From the IMG/VR virus record IMGVR_UViG_3300025648_000060, positions 1 through 31,512 of that record: DNA of 31,512 bases. One strand, written 5' to 3'. This document shows positions 6,295 through 13,477 of the stretch, piece after piece. The notes under the pieces were generated by a model. The model made no database searches. It had not been told where the DNA came from and saw only the letters and a list, made by a program, of their open reading frames with translations. This DNA comes from a virus. Position 1 is the stretch's first letter. Each line of letters begins with the position of its first letter. A program made the position numbers and the translations under genes.

Positions 6295-7935
6295 TTATAT
6301 ATTTACAGGATTATGTAATCCTCTATATTTTTTAGGAATTATTGGTTGTTTTCCTGCTACTGGAAAGGCTTGTGCATCTGATACTATTTCAGCCATATCT
6401 CCACCGAACCTATCTAAACCTATACGAGCATATACTGTTGCTAGGAATTTATGGTCTGGTCCTTTTCTTTTCCATACCCATCTCCAGTTATATTGTGGAT
6501 CTCCCTCTTGTCCTTGTTCTTCTCTTACTCTATATATATTTAAACAATGCTCAAAATAAGGAGTCCAGTCTTCAAGTGTTCCCCATATAGGAAATCTCTT
6601 TTCTTTTATCTCATCTACTATTACTTGCATTACTCTATTTCTATCTGCTAGGACTTTACCAAATTCTTCATTTTCTCCCCATCTTATTAAAGTCTTTGTT
6701 TTAGTTTCTTTTGTAAACCAACATAAGAATACTCTACCTTTATATTTGTTTTGTAGTTTTCTTATTCCTATTAAATCTCCTCCTTGATCTGCTACCATTA
6801 TACTTCTAGGAAATCTTTGCATTAGTCTATCTAGTTCATCATAAGGATCATAATTAGGTATTGGTCTTTCTGATTGTTCGTTTTCTTCTATTGAATTTAT
6901 ATATCCATGATAAAACAAGCCTTGTTTATTCATTAAAACATAATGGATATTATGGCCTGTATCCACTCCAATTATAATTCTACCTGTCTGGTCGTTTATT
7001 CTATTTACTAGATTATTCACTAATAGAGGCATTGATAGAGCATCATTAGTGTTTAAATAAGGTAGTCCTGCCACAAAGTTTGCAAAGTATTCAGCACTCT
7101 TTTCTCTCTTCATCTCGGCTATCTTGTGAGCTGACATCCAAGGGGCTATCCATAAAGGTATCCACCATCCAGACCATTGATATTTTTCATTCAATTTACC
7201 ATCCCATTTTCTATCATCTTTATCATACCAATTCCCTGCATTTCTTTCTTCATCTGTTATCTCTCCTAAACAGAAAGGACATTTATATATCTCCTTTTTA
7301 TAGTCTATACAACTTTCATCCATTATGAACCTTTTACCACAAGAATGAGTTATATTCCATTTCTTCTCATCTGATTTTTGATACCAAATATGCACTCCAA
7401 AGTCTGGTTTAGATGGATTGGAAAAGAAAGCTTTTTGTGGATCTGCTACTGATTGCAAACGACTATCATACTGTTCCACTATCTCTGGCTTACATCTATC
7501 ATATTCATCCACGATTAGTTTCTTAGCTGTAATCATCAATGCTACTCTTGTAGTCCAAGATCCTTGATAATAAATAGTATTATCTCCAAATTGTTTTTGT
7601 TCTATACTATCCTTATCTTTAGTCCATTCTTGCATTATAGGATTTTGTGCGAGTATTTTATTTGTTTTACCTCCTGAGAATTTATTAACATCATCTGCTG
7701 TAGGTAGAACATATATAATATCTATACCCTCATTTTTACATTGATGAGCTGATTTAAATATCTCATAAGTCGTGAAACCTATTTGCGCTGACTTCATACA
7801 AGTCATAAATCTAGACCTATCTGTATATATATCAAACATAAACCTATACTTTTTAAAGTCTAGTATATCTCCAGTTTCATTTTTAATCTGGTTATTTACT
7901 AGGAATGATAATAAGGATATTTGGTCTAGTTTCAT
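6295..7935 (-). CDS. terL: Large terminase subunit (GpA-like packaging ATPase-nuclease)
   Basis: A 546-residue protein of the phage lambda GpA type. The Walker A-like loop is KSAQIGFT (residues 48-55) and the Walker B is KLIVDEYD (139-146, D143 and E144). A Cys pair KCPFC and nearby HSCGKRF form the zinc-binding insert typical of GpA proteins. IIGVDTGHN in the C-terminal half begins the RNase H-like nuclease, with VADQGG as a later acidic motif. It cuts and pumps phage DNA through the portal. It starts one base after the small-terminase stop and has no Shine-Dalgarno. Confidence 0.9.
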   Translation of the reverse strand: MKLDQISLLSFLVNNQIKNETGDILDFKKYRFMFDIYTDRSRFMTCMKSAQIGFTTYEIFKSAHQCKNEGIDIIYVLPTADDVNKFSGGKTNKILAQNPIMQEWTKDKDSIEQKQFGDNTIYYQGSWTTRVALMITAKKLIVDEYDRCKPEIVEQYDSRLQSVADPQKAFFSNPSKPDFGVHIWYQKSDEKKWNITHSCGKRFIMDESCIDYKKEIYKCPFCLGEITDEERNAGNWYDKDDRKWDGKLNEKYQWSGWWIPLWIAPWMSAHKIAEMKREKSAEYFANFVAGLPYLNTNDALSMPLLVNNLVNRINDQTGRIIIGVDTGHNIHYVLMNKQGLFYHGYINSIEENEQSERPIPNYDPYDELDRLMQRFPRSIMVADQGGDLIGIRKLQNKYKGRVFLCWFTKETKTKTLIRWGENEEFGKVLADRNRVMQVIVDEIKEKRFPIWGTLEDWTPYFEHCLNIYRVREEQGQEGDPQYNWRWVWKRKGPDHKFLATVYARIGLDRFGGDMAEIVSDAQAFPVAGKQPIIPKKYRGLHNPVNI

Positions 7936-7936
7936 T

Positions 7937-8362
7937 TTATAATTTCTCTTTTAATTTCTGCTCATATTCATTTGCTATTTCTTTTACTTCTTCATTCATA
8001 ACTATCTTCTCTCCTTTGGTTGTAATATCAATATTCTTTTTATCTCCAAATTTATCATTCTGTCTATTCTTTAAGGTAAATTCACTAGCTTTATACTGAA
8101 TAATCTTTGCTCCTTTTTCTGGATCATCTAATAGTCCCTCAAGTGCTTTATCTAAGTTTTTATATGCTTTTTGTATTAATCTTGCATCCCCTATATTTTC
8201 CGATAGCCAATCTGGCATAAGACTTGTCAAGTTATCTGCATAATCTTCTGTATATCCTGCTAGTAAAGCAGATTGTTTAGCATTACTAAAAGTAGGAGAT
8301 TTAGGATTAGTATATCTTTCCAAGAATAGTTCTTGTTGTGGTGTTAATATCTTTTCTGCCAT
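7937..8362 (-). CDS. terS: Small terminase subunit
   Basis: A 141-residue protein beginning with LTPQQELFLERYTNP and SNAKQSALLAGYTEDYADN, the helix-turn-helix start usual for small terminases (T-x-x-Q-x-x-F ... A-x-x-A-G-Y). Its lysine-rich C-terminus fits interaction with the large subunit. The large terminase starts directly after it, which supports the call. It would recognise the packaging site and load DNA on the large subunit. Confidence 0.82.
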   Translation of the reverse strand: MAEKILTPQQELFLERYTNPKSPTFSNAKQSALLAGYTEDYADNLTSLMPDWLSENIGDARLIQKAYKNLDKALEGLLDDPEKGAKIIQYKASEFTLKNRQNDKFGDKKNIDITTKGEKIVMNEEVKEIANEYEQKLKEKL

Positions 8363-8370
8363 GTTTTATT

Positions 8371-8565
8371 TTAATTATTTTTACATTTAAAGCAAATTTC
8401 TTTTGGTAAATTTTTGTACATATCACTCCATATTTTACCATCTTCTTTACTAAATATTCCTTTTTCTATTTCTTCTCCATTTTTAATTAAAACTTTTCTA
8501 AACCATATATTAAAACATTTTGGACATTTTCTTATTTTTATTTTAGTTTTAACTTCTATTGTCAT
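8371..8565 (-). CDS. Small zinc-ribbon protein, unknown
   Basis: A 64-residue protein with two cysteine knuckles, CPKC near residue 14 and CFKC near residue 58, consistent with a single zinc ribbon. The middle is charged. It starts one base after the preceding stop (TAAAATG) and precedes the small terminase by 8 bases. Its function is unknown; a nucleic-acid-binding role is only a guess from the zinc knuckles. Confidence 0.65.
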   Translation of the reverse strand: MTIEVKTKIKIRKCPKCFNIWFRKVLIKNGEEIEKGIFSKEDGKIWSDMYKNLPKEICFKCKNN

Positions 8566-8566
8566 T

Positions 8567-8746
8567 TTATTTTAATAAATCATCTAGTTTTTTAGATGTT
8601 TCTTTATCTAGTATTACACTATCTAGAGTATAGTAATAATCATTTTCTCCTTTTCTCCAGTTTTTTTCTAGTTTTCCTAAATCAGTATTAAATATCATTT
8701 GAGATATTACTTTTACTTTTAGTGTTGTAAATAGGTTTTCATTCAT
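8567..8746 (-). CDS. Small protein, unknown
   Basis: A 59-residue ORF, MNENLFTTLKVKVISQMIF at the start, with WRKGENDYYYTLDSV in the middle and a KKLDDLLK end. It is packed between two other small genes with gaps of 1 and 4 bases, which is the main evidence that it is real. No family was recognised. Confidence 0.5.
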   Translation of the reverse strand: MNENLFTTLKVKVISQMIFNTDLGKLEKNWRKGENDYYYTLDSVILDKETSKKLDDLLK

Positions 8747-8750
8747 ATAT

Positions 8751-8870
8751 TTATTTTTTAAATAGTTTATTAATTTTTCCTGATAATTCTTTACTTTCTT
8801 TTTCTCTTGCTTTTAAAAATTCTTCTCTATTTTTTATTTTTATAAAATTATCTAATTTACTATTAAACAT
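8751..8870 (-). CDS. Very small charged protein, unknown
   Basis: A 39-residue, Lys/Glu-rich helical ORF (MFNSKLDNFIKIKN at the start, ending INKLFKK). It fills the space between neighbours with gaps of 2 and 4 bases and has the same A-rich start context. It could be a coiled-coil peptide; no function can be assigned. Confidence 0.42.
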   Translation of the reverse strand: MFNSKLDNFIKIKNREEFLKAREKESKELSGKINKLFKK

Positions 8871-8872
8871 AT

Positions 8873-9031
8873 TTATATTTTTTTTATTATTTCTAATGTT
8901 TTTTTATAACAACTTCTACACATCTTATTTAAACTTGTAATTGGTGCTTTTGATACTTGATCTGCATAAAACTTTCTTTGTTTTACAAACCATTTATCTT
9001 TTAAGCATACTTCACATTGTGTTTTTTTCAT
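8873..9031 (-). CDS. Small zinc-ribbon protein downstream of groEL
   Basis: A 52-residue protein with CEVC at residues 6-9 and CRSC at residues 38-41, forming a likely zinc ribbon. Its ATG follows the groEL stop by one base (TAATATG), so translation is probably by re-initiation. It resembles many uncharacterised phage zinc ribbons. No specific role is visible. Confidence 0.6.
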   Translation of the reverse strand: MKKTQCEVCLKDKWFVKQRKFYADQVSKAPITSLNKMCRSCYKKTLEIIKKI

Positions 9032-9032
9032 A

Positions 9033-10436
9033 TTATTCTTTGATTATAGGTAAAGCAGATCCTATTGTTAAAACAGTTGATGCTAAACCAATTGCATTTC
9101 TTACTGCTTGTTTTATTACATAAGCAGAGTCATAAATATTATCTATTTCTAAACTTTCTACTCCTGCATTTATACATAATTGTATATAAGGCTCTATAAG
9201 TGACTCTCTAAGTCCAAAATTGCTTTCTGGTAAGGTTTCTGCTACTTTTTTGAGTGTAATACCACTACCTAAAATAACTCCTCCTTTTAGAGCACTTTTA
9301 CAGGAATTTACTGCATCCTGACATTTCATTCTTTTATAATAAATATCTTGCTCACTATTTCCTCCTATTCTAATTTTTACTGTTTTATTTGATAACCAAT
9401 TTACTCTTAATAGACTTTCATTATCTCCTTTTTCTTTTAATTCGTTTATATGTTCTGATATATCTTGAATACCTAATAAAATAGTTTCTTCTTGGTCTGT
9501 GATTAATTTTTCACAAGTTCCTAAATATTCATCTTTTAATTTATCTAGAGAATATCCTAAACCTTTATCTATAATTGTTGATCCTGTACATTTTGCAAAA
9601 TCTTCAAATATTCCATCTTTCCATAATACTGGAGGTTTTAAAATAAGTATTTTTAATCTTTTTGCTACATGAGTATTAATTAACTTAATAGCAACTTCAT
9701 TGTCTATATCATTTGATAGGATAACTAGACTTTGATTAGTATTAGACAATCCATTTAAAAGACTTTCTATATCTTTTATAGAGTTTATCTTTTGTTTTGT
9801 TATTAAAATTCTAGGATTTTCATATACTGCTTTTTTACCATCATTTGCAAAAGCTGGTGTTATATATCCTAAATTCATAAATCTAGTTCCATTAATAAGA
9901 TTAAATGATGTTTCTGGTGTATTTGAGGCCTCTATCTCTATTACTCCATCTTGTCGTATCTCTGTATATACTTCTTGCAACATATTTGCTATCTCTTCAC
10001 TTTCACTTGATACTTTTGCTACTGAATAAATATCTTCAATAACCATCTCCTTTGTATAAGCATTAATCATTGAGTCTATATAATCTATTGCTGTATCTAA
10101 TTCTTTTTTTAATTGGATTTTAGGCATTTCTGAATTAAAAGAAATATCTAAAAGTTTATCTGCTATTATTGCTGTTGTTTTTCTTCCATCTCCTCCAATA
10201 GAATTTTGACGATCCATTAATTCTTTATATAGGTTTAATCCTAATATTTCAGTAGGATCTGTTGTATGTATATTTTTTATGATAGTAAAAGCATCATTAC
10301 TTATCATATTATATGGGTATTCATCAGTTCCTATTATTACATTTGTTCCATTTGGTCCATAAGTAGGTCTAATTAAATCACTAGCAAGTTTAATACCTGC
10401 TCTAACTCCATCTACTTTTGCTATATTATTTTGCAT
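9033..10436 (-). CDS. groEL: Phage-encoded GroEL-type chaperonin
   Basis: A 467-residue group I chaperonin, shorter than the roughly 548 of bacterial GroEL. The nucleotide-binding motifs are present: YGPNG (26-30), SNDAFTI with D48, GGDGRKTTA (81-89, D83), and MKCQDAV with D374 at the place of the ATP-hydrolysing Asp398 of E. coli. GGVILGSG (385-392) matches the conserved GVVxGGG. The apical domain has DGVIEIE and LGYITPAFAND, comparable to GYLSPYFIN. The C-terminus lacks the loop with GYNA and the usual GGM tail. It lies just downstream of a groES-like gene and upstream of terminase, portal and capsid, so a role in folding virion proteins is likely. Confidence 0.93.
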   Translation of the reverse strand: MQNNIAKVDGVRAGIKLASDLIRPTYGPNGTNVIIGTDEYPYNMISNDAFTIIKNIHTTDPTEILGLNLYKELMDRQNSIGGDGRKTTAIIADKLLDISFNSEMPKIQLKKELDTAIDYIDSMINAYTKEMVIEDIYSVAKVSSESEEIANMLQEVYTEIRQDGVIEIEASNTPETSFNLINGTRFMNLGYITPAFANDGKKAVYENPRILITKQKINSIKDIESLLNGLSNTNQSLVILSNDIDNEVAIKLINTHVAKRLKILILKPPVLWKDGIFEDFAKCTGSTIIDKGLGYSLDKLKDEYLGTCEKLITDQEETILLGIQDISEHINELKEKGDNESLLRVNWLSNKTVKIRIGGNSEQDIYYKRMKCQDAVNSCKSALKGGVILGSGITLKKVAETLPESNFGLRESLIEPYIQLCINAGVESLEIDNIYDSAYVIKQAVRNAIGLASTVLTIGSALPIIKE

Positions 10437-10671
10437 AATTTTTGTTGTATTCGTGCTTAAAATATGGATGTTGTGGGAATAAAAAATCTCTTTTGTGCCA
10501 GTTTAAATATTCCTCATTCTGTATTGTTCCATTTCTTACCGGAAAATAAACTCTTTCTTTACATCTTTCACAGATCTCTGCAACTCCTTGTGGTGTTTCT
10601 AAATATATATGAAATTTATGTAGCCAAGTTCCTATACATTGGCTTTTTCCCCAATAACTATTCATAAACAT
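10426..10671 (-). CDS. Cys-containing small protein overlapped between groES and groEL
   Basis: An 81-residue aromatic-rich protein (alternative start at Met3) with SYWGKSQCIGTWLHKFHI, then CERC, and RDFLFPQHPYFKHEY. The CERC knuckle with nearby Cys and His could bind zinc. It overlaps the end of groES by 14 bases and the start of groEL by 11 bases, so all three are likely translationally coupled. A chaperonin cofactor role is possible from its position only. Confidence 0.65.
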   Translation of the reverse strand: MFMNSYWGKSQCIGTWLHKFHIYLETPQGVAEICERCKERVYFPVRNGTIQNEEYLNWHKRDFLFPQHPYFKHEYNKNYAK

Positions 10672-10903
10672 TGCCTAGAATAAACTTATCATCTTCGTTT
10701 ATAAAATAATAAGTTTTATTATCTATTTCTATTTTATTTACTCCCCAGATAAGAAAAGCAATTACATCTCCTTTTTTAATCACTTCTACTTTATCTCCTA
10801 TTTCAACAACTGTTCCATATTCTAAAAGAGAGTTTTCGTCTTGAATGATACTTTCTTTTTTATGTGGTTCTATTAAAATCTGATTTCCAAATGGTTTTAT
10901 CAT
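10658..10903 (-). CDS. groES: Phage-encoded GroES-like co-chaperonin
   Basis: An 81-residue cpn10-like protein, shorter than the 97 of E. coli GroES. It starts IKPFGNQILIEP (compare RPLHDRVIVKR), has a shortened mobile loop around KKESIIQDENSLLEYG, then TVVEIGDKV, KKGDVIAF and a C-terminal strand. The roof hairpin between GDKV and KKGD is missing. The mobile loop has SII where GroES has GGIVL. It is followed by groEL with one overlapping gene between. The start is preceded by AAGGA, one of the few Shine-Dalgarno-like sequences in the window. Confidence 0.82.
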   Translation of the reverse strand: MIKPFGNQILIEPHKKESIIQDENSLLEYGTVVEIGDKVEVIKKGDVIAFLIWGVNKIEIDNKTYYFINEDDKFILGNVYE

Positions 10904-10951
10904 ATAATTCCTTTAAATATATCTACTGGTTTTTTAATAATAATAGCCTTT

Positions 10952-11182
10952 TTATTTTGTTTCTTCTCCTGTTGTTGTTTCTTCTTTTGGAATAGCCACA
11001 TATTTTGTATCTTGTAAAACCATTCTTAATTTAAAATTAAATCCTAAATTTCCATCTTTATCTTGCTCTCCTGCTTGGAAAAATGGAATTGATTGTAATA
11101 CTAATTGATTATCAGTTATAAATTTATTAACTGCTAAAATTCTCTCATCAATATCTTTTCTTTGTTCTGCTGTGTAGTTCAT
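10952..11182 (-). CDS. Small protein upstream of groES, unknown
   Basis: A 76-residue protein (MNYTAEQRKDIDERILAV at the start, then an acidic Thr/Glu-rich tail). The core LQSIPFFQAGEQDKDGNLG then FKLRMVLQDTKYV looks like a small mixed alpha/beta fold. It is the first gene after the promoter at 11243 and leads the groES-groEL operon. No family was recognised. Confidence 0.6.
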   Translation of the reverse strand: MNYTAEQRKDIDERILAVNKFITDNQLVLQSIPFFQAGEQDKDGNLGFNFKLRMVLQDTKYVAIPKEETTTGEETK

Positions 11183-11242
11183 AATTTTATTAATTATTCA
11201 TTATTTGATTAAATTATATAAAGTTATCTTTATATATTAGTT

Positions 11243-11253
11243 ATTATAACACA
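11243..11253 (-). promoter_or_regulatory. Extended -10 promoter upstream of the groES/groEL operon
   Basis: TGTGTTATAAT on the minus strand with no matching -35. The predicted start is near 11236, giving a roughly 55-base AT-rich leader before the 76-residue gene. A small hairpin (AAGTTAT/ATAACTT, 11274-11291) lies upstream. Confidence 0.6.
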
Positions 11254-11315
11254 TCCTTTCTTTGTTTTTACATAAGTTATCTGTATAACTTGGGGATATC
11301 TTTGTTTCTTTTTCA

Positions 11316-11756
11316 TTAATTTAGATTAATTAATCTCTTCGCTATTAAAAGGTGCTTTTTGTATGCTCCTGAAGTATATGCACACCAATTTGTTATTTTT
11401 AGAGTTTTAGCATAAGCCAATGTATGATCTAGGTTTCCATCTGGTTTATAATAAGCACTATTAATTTGTAGGATACCTCTATCAACTGTTCCATTTTTAT
11501 TATGATTAATAGCATTAGGATTAAAATAAGACTCTTGAAGTATTACTGCTACCATTATAGGGTCTTTATTAAAAGCATTAATAACCTTTTTCACTTCTGA
11601 ACAAGTATTTTTTATTCCTAGACTTGCCAGAGTCTTTTGGCAACTTTCCTCTTTTTTATACTCGGTTAAAATATTTGTAGAGTTTGCCGATATGGTTACT
11701 GCATTTGCTATCGTTAGCGAACTTAAAAGCAATAAGGTTGCTATGCTTTTCAACAT
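11316..11756 (-). CDS. Exported lytic transglycosylase
   Basis: A 146-residue protein with an N-terminal signal peptide (MLKSIATLLLLSSLTIANA, cleavage likely after ANA). The SLT-like domain has the catalytic Glu75 in ILQESYFNP, followed by GILQIN (94-99) and CAYTSGAYK. Two extra cysteines (39 and 52) may form a disulfide after export. It would cleave peptidoglycan in the cell wall space. It is far from the lysis cassette and has its own promoter, so it may act in entry, in wall remodelling during infection or in superinfection exclusion rather than final lysis. Confidence 0.82.
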   Translation of the reverse strand: MLKSIATLLLLSSLTIANAVTISANSTNILTEYKKEESCQKTLASLGIKNTCSEVKKVINAFNKDPIMVAVILQESYFNPNAINHNKNGTVDRGILQINSAYYKPDGNLDHTLAYAKTLKITNWCAYTSGAYKKHLLIAKRLINLN

Positions 11757-11762
11757 ATAGTT

Positions 11763-11771
11763 ATTATACCA
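11763..11771 (-). promoter_or_regulatory. Extended -10 promoter for the exported transglycosylase (leaderless)
   Basis: TGGTATAAT followed by exactly six bases (AACTAT) and then ATG at 11756. The predicted +1 is the start codon A. The box overlaps the 3' end of the preceding gene. No -35 is visible. Confidence 0.6.
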
Positions 11772-12081
11772 TTTTTTTTGCCTTTATTTTTGAATATGCC
11801 TCTTTACTCTTTGCTTTTAAATATGTTCTAATATTTGGGTTATTATGATAGAGATAATTACAATATGCACTATTTCCTGCTTTATATTTAGCCATTTCTT
11901 TTGTATCTTTCTTTCTCCATGCTTTCATATATAGACTATGCTGTGCTTTTAAATCAAATAACTTTAAATCTTCTATGAATTTATCACTACTCTTTTTGTA
12001 TATTTGTTTTTCTATTTTCATAGTTTGTTTATAAACTTGTTTCATATAAGTTTTAAAAATTGTAATACTGTCATTCCCCAT
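11764..12081 (-). CDS. Small basic protein, unknown
   Basis: A 105-residue Lys/Tyr-rich helical protein (MKQVYKQTMKIEKQIYKK; ends KSKEAYSKIKAKKMV). It overlaps the end of the HNH gene by 40 bases in another frame, so it may be translated by coupling. Its last codons include the -10 box of the next promoter. No known domain; high basic charge fits nucleic-acid binding, which is only a guess. Confidence 0.55.
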   Translation of the reverse strand: MGNDSITIFKTYMKQVYKQTMKIEKQIYKKSSDKFIEDLKLFDLKAQHSLYMKAWRKKDTKEMAKYKAGNSAYCNYLYHNNPNIRTYLKAKSKEAYSKIKAKKMV

Positions 12082-12374
12082 TTTTTAGCCATTAGTTTAA
12101 AAAAGTCTAGATCATTTTCTATTAGTTTATAGTCAGGTTGATTATCGTGTATATTCTTCCAAGTCTTTTTAATAAATGATATTTGTTCTGATTTACTCAT
12201 TGTTACTTTATCATGACATTTATAACAAAGATATATTCCATTGAATGGACTGTCTGATGTTCTCGAATTTATGTGGTGGAGAGAAAGCATTGCATTTGAG
12301 TTTTTACCACATTGACCACAATAAGGTTCTTTATATAACATTAATCTTGTTCCCTGACTAAATTCATAAGACAT
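12042..12374 (-). CDS. HNH-type nuclease-like protein
   Basis: A 110-residue protein from ATG 12374. It has the zinc pair CGQC and CYKC flanking LSLHHINSRTSD and SPFNGIYL, a typical HNH fold with the H-H and N residues. It is a free-standing nuclease gene, not inside an intron as far as is visible. The frame can be extended to a TTG at 12392, but the extension covers a TATAAT promoter box six bases before ATG 12374, so the shorter start is preferred and the mRNA is probably leaderless. It may be a homing endonuclease or a packaging-associated HNH protein. Confidence 0.75.
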   Translation of the reverse strand: MSYEFSQGTRLMLYKEPYCGQCGKNSNAMLSLHHINSRTSDSPFNGIYLCYKCHDKVTMSKSEQISFIKKTWKNIHDNQPDYKLIENDLDFFKLMAKKWGMTVLQFLKLI

Positions 12375-12380
12375 ATAATT

Positions 12381-12391
12381 ATTATAACACA
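12381..12391 (-). promoter_or_regulatory. Extended -10 promoter for the HNH gene (leaderless)
   Basis: TGTGTTATAAT with six bases between the -10 box and ATG 12374. The motif matches the sites at 11243, 15400, 18678, 23649 and (plus strand) 23946. Confidence 0.62.
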
Positions 12392-12392
12392 A

Positions 12393-12743
12393 TTAATTAC
12401 CTCTAATTGTTGTATCAACTAATCTTGCTTGTAATTTTGCAATATTAATCATTTCATAAACTTGTTTCAAAAGACTTTCTTGTATTCTCATTTCTCTATA
12501 TAAATCTGTGCTTTCTACTTCATTTTTAATATCTATTGCTTTTTCTATTCCTGATCTTTTTAAATCTACTTTCATTTGTGCGACTTGTTGTTCTAGTAAA
12601 GCAAGTTTTTTATATTCATCTTCTACTAAGATAACTAAATATTCGGACTCTCTCATATAATCTTGTGGAGATAAATTTATAGTTTTATCTTCACTTATCT
12701 TTCTAAGATTATCTATTATTGATCTAATTGTTCTTTCTTTCAT
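12393..12743 (-). CDS. Coiled-coil protein, unknown
   Basis: A 116-residue, almost entirely helical protein with heptad-like stretches (LVILVEDEYKKLALLEQQVA and beyond, residues 51-105) and no Cys or membrane segment. It lies between the ssDNA-binding-like gene and the HNH gene. It may be a replication or recombination accessory protein; no family was recognised. The ATG follows an A-rich stretch. Confidence 0.6.
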   Translation of the reverse strand: MKERTIRSIIDNLRKISEDKTINLSPQDYMRESEYLVILVEDEYKKLALLEQQVAQMKVDLKRSGIEKAIDIKNEVESTDLYREMRIQESLLKQVYEMINIAKLQARLVDTTIRGN

Positions 12744-12845
12744 ATTTTTATAATGTGCCTAAGCCTACTTAAATTAAGGCAAGTGATAGTTCTTGGTTTT
12801 TCCTTTAATCTAGGTAGGATTAGACACACTAAGTGTCTAAATTAT
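12744..12845 (-). other. Intergenic region with inverted repeats
   Basis: About 100 bases without a gene between the ssDNA-binding-like gene and the coiled-coil gene. They hold a perfect 8-bp hairpin TTAGACAC/GTGTCTAA (12820-12840), TAATC/GATTA (12805-12821) and a GCC...GGC element around 12763-12780. None is followed by a U-run, so these are not simple terminators. They may be a structured leader or a protein-binding site. Confidence 0.4.
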
Positions 12846-13421
12846 TTAGAAAGGTATATCTGAAGGATTAATCTCTTCTATATCTTCATCAGATACAGTT
12901 GCATAAGGTGTGTGGCCTGTATCTTCAGTCATTGGATATTCCCCTTCAAATAACTTTGATAAATCTACCTTACTATCTGTATATGCTTTTTGTATTTCTT
13001 CTTTTAAGGGTTCTTTTGGATTTGGAACTATTGTATATTCAGTTTCCATTTTTTCCCCTTTCTTTGTAATAGTTAAATCGTAGTTTTTTAAATCTCCCCA
13101 TTTTCCATTTGACTCTAAATTAAATAGAGTATTCATAATAGAAGTTTGAGTTAATTCTAAAACTTGTATTTGTTTATCATCATAATTCCAAACTACCATA
13201 GCCCAGAAGTATTTACGATTTGGTTTTCCGAAATTATCTAAATCTACTTCTTCTACTTTTATAGTGCAATCATTTCCTGCTCTTCTAAAAGGTTTTTTGT
13301 CTTTCCAGCCTTCCCATCCTGTTATAATGTCGCTTACAATTCTAAAATTGTTGTCTCCTTGCTTAAACTTCATAAATTGTGATTTTCCTGATGGAATTTG
13401 TGTGTTTTGTGGTATTGCCAT
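12846..13421 (-). CDS. Single-stranded DNA-binding-like protein with DIPF tail
   Basis: A 191-residue protein that begins with KGDNNFRIVSDI-like sequence (KQGDNNFRIVSDIITGWEGW, about residues 20-39), the pattern of phage ssDNA-binding proteins, with an OB-like beta-rich core. It ends with an acidic tail, EDIEEINPSDIPF, whose last four residues match the DIPF tip that bacterial SSB uses to recruit partners. This supports a replication or recombination role. The family match is by eye. Upstream, a short hairpin (ACGAC/GTCGT near 13454-13469) precedes the start; no Shine-Dalgarno is present. Confidence 0.72.
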   Translation of the reverse strand: MAIPQNTQIPSGKSQFMKFKQGDNNFRIVSDIITGWEGWKDKKPFRRAGNDCTIKVEEVDLDNFGKPNRKYFWAMVVWNYDDKQIQVLELTQTSIMNTLFNLESNGKWGDLKNYDLTITKKGEKMETEYTIVPNPKEPLKEEIQKAYTDSKVDLSKLFEGEYPMTEDTGHTPYATVSDEDIEEINPSDIPF

Positions 13422-13477
13422 AATTTTGTTTTAATTTTTGTTAATTGTAGTTTAACGACTTACAGGTCGTATAAATT

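Noticed and set aside
12375-12392. TTG start at 12392 for the HNH gene
   Set aside because: The extension covers the TGTGTTATAAT promoter box; ATG 12374 has the six-base spacing seen at other genes.
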